Assembly (NCBI GenBank): GCA_003663225.1
Contig: QMZP01000012.1
Coordinates: forward strand, 1 to 10,951
Source: Candidatus Aenigmatarchaeota archaeon
GTDB taxonomy: Archaea > Aenigmatarchaeota > Aenigmatarchaeia > QMZP01
Length of the DNA: 10,951 nt
Reading direction: 5' to 3'
Positions 5,827-10,951 of this stretch are shown piece by piece. A model generated the notes under the pieces. The model had not been told where the DNA came from and did not search any database. It saw nothing but the letters and a program-made list of their open reading frames with translations. Both the position numbers and the translations under genes were made by a program. Numbering within the stretch: the stretch's first letter is position 1; the number at the start of each line of letters is the position of its first letter.

Positions 5827-7291
5827 ATTCCTTCTCGCCCTCCTCTTCTTCATCGGGCTTGAGTTGCATTAAAGCATAGTCTATCCATTTCTCCAGGCCT
5901 TCGGTAGAGATTTTGCCACCTGTGGCCTGGAGCCACCTTTCCAGGTCGTCACGGCTGAGATGGAGGGCAGACCGGCCAATCACTTCAGCGGGTATGCCAA
6001 GCTTGGCCCAGACCATAGCCACATTTGCACGGATGGCATCAACCTGTGCCGACCGCTTGGTTGCTATCGGGCTGACCACGGGGAATATCATCTCATATTT
6101 GGCCTCCAGTGGATTGATGCCCTTCAGAAGAAGCTGAAGGTCGAATATCTGGCGAAGGCCGTGGGCATAAGCCATCTGCACATGACGGATAAGATACGCG
6201 AAGCTTTCTTGGGCTTCTTCGGAAGCCTTATCCACGAAGCTACGTTGCCCGACGCGCATGTTCAGGTATTCAAGCGGCACATTGAGGGCACAAATCAGTC
6301 GCCTCAAGTCCAGGTAGATGTCGTCAAGGTCGGTAAGATAGGGATTGTCTGCAGGTAGGTTCTCAACATCGCCATCAACAAACTTGCCGTCCGGCGTATA
6401 AAGTCGAGGCAGATAGTAATCCGTATCTACATTGGTGGGCGAACTCTGACCGACCATACGGAAGCCAGCAGAAGTGCTGTCGTAAGTAACCGTTGTGTCC
6501 ACGTCCATTTGTTCACGATACGAGTCAATCTTCCGGCGGACTTCATCGTAGTTGAGCTGTATGGGCACGGGGATTTTATGCACGCGCTGAGGATAGGCAC
6601 GAGTCAGACGGGCGATGGCGAGGCCGTCTTCTTTGGCCCGCAGGCGCTTCCATATGCCTGTGGCACATGCCAGTATAGGTTCGGCATAGGGCAGGCCCGA
6701 CTGCTTGCCAAAAGCAAAGTGAACAATCTGATACGGCCAGAAAGCTGCCAGAAGTTGGCCGGTATCACTATATTGCTCGTAAGCTGCTTCGCCGGTGAGG
6801 TTATACTGCATAACTTGCTTGGGGTCGCCTTTCTTCAGGTTGCCGTATTCATCCACATTGACCTGAATCTGGTAGCTATAGGGGAACTGCTTGAGCCGGA
6901 CGATTTCATTGTCCTCATTCAAGATAATCTCGCAGAACGTATTGCCATGCAACACCATGTCACGAACTATTTGAAAACTCTGCCATTGGAGCTGGGTATT
7001 CTGGAGCAGAGGCATTAGCACTTCAAGCTCTTCATCAGGGCCACGAAGGTCAAACCCCATCACATCGCCTTCGGGGAACATTGTAGCAAACCGTGCTATT
7101 ATATCGAGGGCACGGGCCACTATCGGCTCTTCGCTGTCCATATCGGTGAGGTCTTTCCAGATGGCTTGGCGGCTGTAGAAACGAACCCACGGCAACTCGG
7201 TCTGTTGATACTTGATGCCGACCTCAACACTCCGAGGTTTTTCTTTCTCCTTTTTCTTGAATAGCTGAGCAATACGGCGAAGGATTTCCAT
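5789..7291 (-). CDS. Portal protein, T4 gp20-like
   Basis: The product is 500 residues, a usual size for T4-type portals. Such proteins form the dodecameric ring at one head vertex through which DNA is packaged. Supporting segments are EEPIVARALDIIARFAT (54-70), the DMVLHGNTFCEI region (111-122), NVDTDYYLPR (287-296), the DLDDIYLDLRRLICALNVPLEYL region (321-343), and a helical C-terminal region ending in an acidic tail (479-490). The pattern of a DxDYFYLPR-like strand followed by a dD..Y...KLY.AL.VP segment is typical of gp20 relatives. The ATG shares one base with the TGA of the large terminase (TGATG), with GGAGG about 11 bases upstream, so coupling is likely. The C-terminal codons overlap the start of the ligase fusion by 38 bases. 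Confidence 0.9.
   Translation of the reverse strand: MEILRRIAQLFKKKEKEKPRSVEVGIKYQQTELPWVRFYSRQAIWKDLTDMDSEEPIVARALDIIARFATMFPEGDVMGFDLRGPDEELEVLMPLLQNTQLQWQSFQIVRDMVLHGNTFCEIILNEDNEIVRLKQFPYSYQIQVNVDEYGNLKKGDPKQVMQYNLTGEAAYEQYSDTGQLLAAFWPYQIVHFAFGKQSGLPYAEPILACATGIWKRLRAKEDGLAIARLTRAYPQRVHKIPVPIQLNYDEVRRKIDSYREQMDVDTTVTYDSTSAGFRMVGQSSPTNVDTDYYLPRLYTPDGKFVDGDVENLPADNPYLTDLDDIYLDLRRLICALNVPLEYLNMRVGQRSFVDKASEEAQESFAYLIRHVQMAYAHGLRQIFDLQLLLKGINPLEAKYEMIFPVVSPIATKRSAQVDAIRANVAMVWAKLGIPAEVIGRSALHLSRDDLERWLQATGGKISTEGLEKWIDYALMQLKPDEEEEGEKEYEPAGADTAATR
5838..5844 (-). promoter_or_regulatory. Ribosome binding site deciding the ligase-fusion start
   Basis: AGGAGGG lies 11 bases before ATG 5826, and GAAGG lies 3 bases before it. 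The upstream alternative ATG at 5853 has no Shine-Dalgarno, and its first nine codons (MKKRRARRN) are simply this purine-rich site read as protein. The site lies within the last codons of the portal gene, so the two genes are probably translationally coupled. Confidence 0.6.
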
Positions 7292-8820
7292 CAGAGTCTT
7301 CGCCTCCGTTTGGCCGCCACTATCGGCACTTCACCAAAAGTCATTGACGTGGTGGCCGCTGTATCTGCAAGCCACATCGCCATAATAATATCAGAAGTTT
7401 GTCCATAAGGAAACTCCCGCATTTCCTTTAGCCACTGGCATACTACGCAAGTCGGGTCGTCGGCATGATGCAAACACTGTTTGCGTGGGATAATCCACAT
7501 GCGATTTGCCATTTCAGCGTGAAGGCGAGGCAGGCCTTCATCGGGCGACCATTTCTGGCTGCCGGTGAATTGGCCCTTAACCGTAATCGGTTCGTTTTGT
7601 GCTATCACTCGTATCAAATCCACAAGGGCAGCCTGGTAACTGTTATTCTCCACAAGCACAAGCTGAGGTTTATACCGACGCCACAGGGCAACTATCCGAC
7701 GGGCAAGTTCTTCCGGCCCCATCTTGTCGCGGACGATTTCAACAGGCACCCTTACACCCTGCGGCGAAACAGCAATAACAAATATCACGCTATACGAGCC
7801 TTCCTTGCCAAGCGAAGCAGCAGGGTCTACGCCGATGTAAACCGGCCAGCTCTCTTCCCAACCTTCACCAAGCGCAATGTCGGTGCGTATGCATTTTTCG
7901 ATGTTCTCTTCGCTGAAGTAATCAGTTTTCCGCAACATACCCTGCAGCATAAATTGCTGGGCAAAGGCCACGGGGCTTTCCTTGCGCTTCTGTTCAAGCT
8001 TTTCAAGCGACCAGCGTTCCGGCCAGAGAGGCCGGGGATTGCCATCCTCATCATAGATGATGGCGGGTTTCTCCCACTTATACCAGCGCTCATTCTGGGC
8101 GTATTCCACGTAAATGTCCGGCGGGTCCCAAGACCAGTAAGTGCCTATCATGATGGCCCGGCCATTCTCATAAAGCGTATTCATCCAGTCGTTTTCAACA
8201 ATATACTGAATCTTGGGTATCATGCGGGGCTGTGTGGCAAAGCGAGCGCCTATGATGTCGTCGAAAATGATGATATGGGCACGACGGCCAGTTCCCGACG
8301 CCGTAACACTAAAAGCCTGCAACGTCGGGTCTTTAATGCCGAGGGCGGCATCCCGCTTGACTGTAAGCTTGTGCTTGGTCTCCTCAGCTTCCTCATCGAG
8401 TTCTATGTGTGGGAACACCTCTCGATAGTGTGGATTCTCCAAGATGTTGCGTTTGATTTGCAGAAAAATATCAATGGCAAGCTCATCGTCCCCGCACACG
8501 TATTTAATGCTAATGTTGGGGTTCTTGCCAATCATGTAGAGCAAAAAACAGACGATTGTCTGGGTTTTGCCATGCAAACGGGGGGCTATGATGAGGAGCC
8601 TGTCTATTGAGGGATTAAGGAGAAGCTGAAACCACTCTTTCTGGTGTTCGGGGACTTTCCAAGGGCGGCCCTGCTCATCCCGCATTACATACTCTGCAAA
8701 AGCAACTATATCCTCGCGGGCCTGCTGGATTTTGGCAAAACGAAGGGCTTCCTCAATCTGAGATAGCTGCTTCGCTATCTCCTCTGGGGACGGATTCAGA
8801 TTCGGCAATGAATTCGGCAT
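7291..8820 (-). CDS. terL: Terminase large subunit (packaging ATPase and nuclease)
   Basis: This 509-residue protein has a complete two-domain terminase. The ATPase has a Walker A at 80-86 (PRLHGKT) and a Walker B at 183-188 (IIIFDD). The RNase H-like nuclease has acidic residues at Asp332 (IGVDPA), Glu391 (LVENNS) and Asp477 (SDIIMAMW). It translocates DNA into the prohead through the portal and cuts it at the end of packaging. Before the third nuclease acid is a Cys/His cluster, C449-H451-H452-C458-C461, that could bind zinc. The C-terminus is basic (KRRRRL). The start follows GAGG with a six-base spacer. The first 23 codons overlap the end of the small terminase gene, a common terminase arrangement. 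Adjacent TerS and portal genes support the call. Confidence 0.95.
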   Translation of the reverse strand: MPNSLPNLNPSPEEIAKQLSQIEEALRFAKIQQAREDIVAFAEYVMRDEQGRPWKVPEHQKEWFQLLLNPSIDRLLIIAPRLHGKTQTIVCFLLYMIGKNPNISIKYVCGDDELAIDIFLQIKRNILENPHYREVFPHIELDEEAEETKHKLTVKRDAALGIKDPTLQAFSVTASGTGRRAHIIIFDDIIGARFATQPRMIPKIQYIVENDWMNTLYENGRAIMIGTYWSWDPPDIYVEYAQNERWYKWEKPAIIYDEDGNPRPLWPERWSLEKLEQKRKESPVAFAQQFMLQGMLRKTDYFSEENIEKCIRTDIALGEGWEESWPVYIGVDPAASLGKEGSYSVIFVIAVSPQGVRVPVEIVRDKMGPEELARRIVALWRRYKPQLVLVENNSYQAALVDLIRVIAQNEPITVKGQFTGSQKWSPDEGLPRLHAEMANRMWIIPRKQCLHHADDPTCVVCQWLKEMREFPYGQTSDIIMAMWLADTAATTSMTFGEVPIVAAKRRRRL

Positions 8821-9388
8821 CTATGGCCTCAGTTCCTGTTTGCTGAGTGGCACGCAGCAGACTCTGCAGTTCTTCAAGTTTTTGAACAACTTCCTGCCGA
8901 ACCTCCGGCGGTGCCTGCTGCAGTATCTGCACGTAGAAGTTAATTGATTGGGCAGGCTTTGTCAAATCATGAGTCTCCTCGGCTATAAGTCTGTAGGCTT
9001 TCATGAGGGTATCGGCAATCTTGGCCGCAATCCGGATGGCCTCCATTCTCTGCTTGGGCGTTGACCATTCTTCGCCAAGCAATTCATCGAGGGCATCCTC
9101 AAGACGGGCAGCTATCTCGTCAACTTTTTGAACTCGCAAGGGCTTGGCCGCCCGCTCAATCTTACTCATCAGTTCCTGTGCTTTCTCGTGGGCATACTTG
9201 ATTATCTCTTGGCGATACTTTTTGCGTAGGGTGCGAACCCTGCGTTCGGTCAAATTCCAGCCTATCTCACGGGCCAAATCAACTATCTCGCCTGCCTCTC
9301 GGCCTTCGGCGGCCCAGCGGATGAATAGTTGCTTGCGGCGTTCTTCTTCATCTAATGGATGTATTGCTTTAACAGGCGTCCCTTCCAT
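8753..9388 (-). CDS. Probable terminase small subunit (211 aa)
   Basis: The protein is almost entirely helical. Residues 18-62 look like a helix-turn-helix (FIRWAAEGREAGEIVDLARE, then LTERRVRTLRKKYRQEI). Two long charged helices follow (about 65-140), then an oligomerisation-type segment (PPEVRQEVVQKLEELQSLL) and an acidic flexible tail. Small terminases bind the packaging site and assemble as rings that regulate TerL; fold, size and location directly upstream of and overlapping terL all fit. I cannot assign it to a named TerS family, so the call is mainly context. The start codon has only a weak close Shine-Dalgarno (GAAG); a stronger GGAGGAG lies 14 bases upstream in a hairpin. The start overlaps the preceding gene by 37 bases. 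Confidence 0.75.
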   Translation of the reverse strand: MEGTPVKAIHPLDEEERRKQLFIRWAAEGREAGEIVDLAREIGWNLTERRVRTLRKKYRQEIIKYAHEKAQELMSKIERAAKPLRVQKVDEIAARLEDALDELLGEEWSTPKQRMEAIRIAAKIADTLMKAYRLIAEETHDLTKPAQSINFYVQILQQAPPEVRQEVVQKLEELQSLLRATQQTGTEAIDAEFIAESESVPRGDSEAAISD

Positions 9389-10023
9389 CTTCGTTTGGGC
9401 AACTCCTCCGGTGAGTTGATTATCTTCTTGCCCAATCTTACAGCATGGGCAAATTCCACGAGAACCCCAGGGCTGATACCGGCTATCAAAACAACATCGC
9501 AGAGATTAAGCAACCACAGGTCGGCCTCCAAGAAGACTTCCTCATCAAGCCGTCCTTTGGTTCGCTGGTCGAATTCATGAAACATCAAATGGACTGGCAC
9601 GGGAATGTGGCCGCGCTTCATTACTTCAATAGCTATCTTCTTTACCTGCTCGATGTTGGCCTCCGGATTGTCGGAATAAGGATGGCTGATGTAGACCAGC
9701 AAAGGGATGTCACTGCCCCTGCCCAGCAAGTAAGCACGCCCAAATAATCCAGCCAGCTTCAGTTTGGCATCCTCGCCGGAACGCAGTTGCTCCATAAGCG
9801 AGATATTCACACCATCTGCTGCTTCTTCTACAACCTCAACCCAACCCCGATACTTTTCTCCTGCTATCCAGTTGCCAATGCCATACTGTCTCTGGCCTTT
9901 GAGATAGCGTTCAAAACAATCCTGTGCTTCTTTGGCCGAGAAACCCAAGGCGGAATACAAGGAATGAAATGCCGAAGACAAAAAATCCGTGAATGCCCGC
10001 AGCTTGGACTTCTTGCTGAGCAT
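9352..10023 (-). CDS. DUF4406 / nucleoside 2-deoxyribosyltransferase-like protein
   Basis: The product is 223 residues. Residues 107-205 carry the DUF4406/deoxyribosyltransferase pattern: LLVYISHPY (108-116), a helix and RGHIPVPVH, EADLWLLNLCDVVLIAG (166-182), then SPGVLVEFAHAVRLGKKI with Glu190 as the likely nucleophile position. Known relatives cleave or exchange the N-glycosidic bond of deoxynucleosides or nucleotides; many phage copies are uncharacterised. Residues 38-105 have a YGIGNWIAGEKY segment and WVEVVEEAAD, reminiscent of all-alpha (MazG-like) NTP pyrophosphohydrolases, but the metal-binding acids are incomplete. ATG 10023 is chosen because AAGGAGG lies ten bases upstream; a start at 10065 would add 14 residues without such a site. 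The gene end overlaps the small terminase. A nucleotide metabolism role is the best reading, with substrate unknown. Confidence 0.7.
   Translation of the reverse strand: MLSKKSKLRAFTDFLSSAFHSLYSALGFSAKEAQDCFERYLKGQRQYGIGNWIAGEKYRGWVEVVEEAADGVNISLMEQLRSGEDAKLKLAGLFGRAYLLGRGSDIPLLVYISHPYSDNPEANIEQVKKIAIEVMKRGHIPVPVHLMFHEFDQRTKGRLDEEVFLEADLWLLNLCDVVLIAGISPGVLVEFAHAVRLGKKIINSPEELPKRRWKGRLLKQYIH
9400..9418 (-). promoter_or_regulatory. Hairpin holding the upstream Shine-Dalgarno of the small terminase
   Basis: The transcript reads CAACTC-ACCGGAG-GAGTTG: a 6-bp stem with a seven-base loop. It contains GGAGGAG partly in the loop and partly in the stem, 14 bases before the small terminase ATG. It also codes for the C-terminus of the preceding protein. 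Partial masking of the ribosome site is plausible but inferred. Confidence 0.35.
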
Positions 10024-10033
10024 CCAATCGAGG

Positions 10034-10040
10034 CCTCCTT
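10034..10040 (-). promoter_or_regulatory. Ribosome binding site for the DUF4406-like gene
   Basis: AAGGAGG, ten bases before ATG 10023, overlaps the last base of the upstream gene's TAA (10042-10040). It is the best Shine-Dalgarno in this part of the window and decides the start against the longer alternative at 10065. Confidence 0.65.
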
Positions 10041-10414
10041 TACAGCAAACTCGCCTCAACAACAAAACTTCCGGCCAGCAAACACAAACTCAAGCCATCA
10101 GGAAAAATATCATCACCGCTCGCTATAACAAGCCACATCTCAAAGTTGTATTCCCCGGCCTCGATAGAAGAAGTCTCAAACCGGATAGTAAACTCGCCAG
10201 TTGCAGCCGAGTCCATATCGCTGGACGCTAATTCTTGAGACACGATTTCATTGCCACTGTCATCCTTGACAATGAACTTAACTGTGGCATTGCTCAAATC
10301 CCACGGGTCGCCATTCAAGTAAAGCTTGAACGGCTGATAAAAGGTCGCCCCCTTGCGGATGACGTAAGTTTCTTCAATCGGCAACTTTGAGAAGCTATAT
10401 TCTGTCAGTGCCAT
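10040..10414 (-). CDS. Small Ig-like / BppU-type beta-sandwich protein (124 aa)
   Basis: The protein is predominantly beta strand. It begins with a short leader and KGATFYQPFKLYLNG, then DLSNATVKFIVKDDSGNEIV, GEFTIRFETSSIEAGEYNFEMWLV (residues 72-95) and a last strand GSFVVEAS. This alternation (permitted-input strand, a D-L-[ST]-x-A-T-V-x-F-x-V strand, then an aGeYnfe strand) is what is seen in BppU-like N-terminal domains of phage baseplate or tail-associated proteins. A structural or host-recognition role is likely but not proven. ATG 10414 overlaps the upstream TGA by one base (TGATG); GTG 10417 is an alternative. No strong Shine-Dalgarno is evident, so it is probably translated by coupling. 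Confidence 0.65.
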   Translation of the reverse strand: MALTEYSFSKLPIEETYVIRKGATFYQPFKLYLNGDPWDLSNATVKFIVKDDSGNEIVSQELASSDMDSAATGEFTIRFETSSIEAGEYNFEMWLVIASGDDIFPDGLSLCLLAGSFVVEASLL

Positions 10415-10950
10415 CACTTAACGCCCAGCTCTCTCCGGCTGGTCTTGATTCGAATCTCACACTTCTCGGTCGTCACAGAAATGTTACTTCGGGGAGCCGA
10501 AAAGTTCAAGGATTGTGGGGCAGGCCTGGTAAGTGGCTCAAGATTAACCAGCACCCAGTCGAGCAACGGTGTCTCTGACTGGAGTGTATCCTGCTTGGGT
10601 GCCAGTGTGAAACGGACAACATTTGGACCGCCGATTACATAATTAAGCCCTGTAATCGGTGGTTGTACTCCATTAGAATCGCTTGCCACCACATGCCAAC
10701 TCGCTCTACTGTATACCTCAACCTTCGTGACGTACCCGTAGCTTGGACCAAACGTCCCAGACCAGTCAATGGACGTGAGCCGCATCAAATCGTCCGGCTG
10801 ATACTGTAGCGTAACGGAACCAGCTTCGTAGCGGTGGGGTGTGAATTCTCCGCCATGTAGCGGCCTTTCTGCAATAACAAGGGCATCGAAGTGATATGCT
10901 CCACCCGCGCTGTCGGTCCAGATTTCCGTGCGGTGCGATGCAGGTTCTAA
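10414..10950 (-). CDS. Beta-rich structural protein, 5'-partial
   Basis: The frame is open from the window edge to TGA 10416-10414, giving 178 residues; the true start lies outside. It could begin at TTG 10788 or ATG 10785, but the upstream codons read as normal protein (AYHFDALVIAERP, GGEFTPHRYEAGSVTLQY), so a longer gene is more likely. The sequence is rich in Gly, Ser, Thr, Tyr and Trp with short strands (SYGYVTKVEVYSRASWHVV, NVVRFTLAPKQD, LLDWVLVNLEPL), as in carbohydrate-binding or tail/baseplate domains. I do not recognise a specific family. It is co-directional with, and overlaps by one base, the BppU-type gene. Confidence 0.65.
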   Translation of the reverse strand, partial: LEPASHRTEIWTDSAGGAYHFDALVIAERPLHGGEFTPHRYEAGSVTLQYQPDDLMRLTSIDWSGTFGPSYGYVTKVEVYSRASWHVVASDSNGVQPPITGLNYVIGGPNVVRFTLAPKQDTLQSETPLLDWVLVNLEPLTRPAPQSLNFSAPRSNISVTTEKCEIRIKTSRRELGVK

Positions 10951-10951
10951 C

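Noticed and set aside
5827-5853. Upstream start giving a 1048-residue ligase fusion
   Set aside because: The extra nine codons are the purine-rich ribosome site of ATG 5826, and ATG 5853 itself has no Shine-Dalgarno.
7465-8610. A 381-codon open frame on the plus strand
   Set aside because: It is antisense to the large terminase, whose Walker and nuclease motifs are intact. It is best explained by codon use on the coding strand.

Overview
This window looks like part of the late (packaging and capsid) operon of a tailed double-stranded DNA virus or prophage with a T4-like head module. Every supportable gene is on the minus strand. The genes are packed almost without gaps: several start/stop codons overlap (TGATG), several coding ends overlap the next gene by 37-68 bases, and many starts have GGAGG-type Shine-Dalgarno sites. 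The host is therefore a bacterium or archaeon, but nothing here fixes which. No integrase, tRNA, rRNA, transposase, CRISPR array or clear transcription terminator is visible. No stretch over 300 bases lacks a gene; the longest gap is about 50 bases.

Reading in the direction of transcription (high to low coordinates): a beta-rich structural protein cut by the window edge (10950-10414); a small immunoglobulin-like, BppU-type protein (10414-10040); a DUF4406/nucleoside deoxyribosyltransferase-like protein with a possible MazG-like N-terminal part (10023-9352); a probable small terminase (9388-8753); the large terminase (8820-7291); a T4 gp20-like portal (7291-5789); a giant enzyme of about 1039 residues that joins a pol-beta-type nucleotidyltransferase, a degenerate ligase-like domain, a complete ATP-dependent DNA ligase and a 3'-phosphoesterase-like domain (5826-2707); a four-helix membrane protein (2655-2302); a 62-residue basic helical protein (2300-2112); and an ORF with no stop that runs off the window (2108-1).

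That last ORF is at least 702 codons. In one frame it encodes a helical domain, a zinc ribbon, a Cys/Tyr/Gly-rich repeat region, a T4 gp21-like prohead protease, a Gln/Glu-rich coiled scaffold and what appears to be the start of a gp23-like major capsid protein. The order portal - protease - scaffold - capsid equals T4 20-21-22-23, but the last three are fused. An internal ATG with its own ribosome binding site and a strong hairpin lie exactly at the protease/scaffold junction.

Together the genes make the packaging motor (TerS/TerL), its portal docking point and the prohead (protease, scaffold, shell). The DNA end-processing/ligation fusion sitting between portal and protease is the most unusual element: a LigD-like set of activities built from different parts and placed in a structural operon. 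The deoxyribosyltransferase-like gene upstream suggests nucleotide metabolism, though its substrate cannot be told from sequence.
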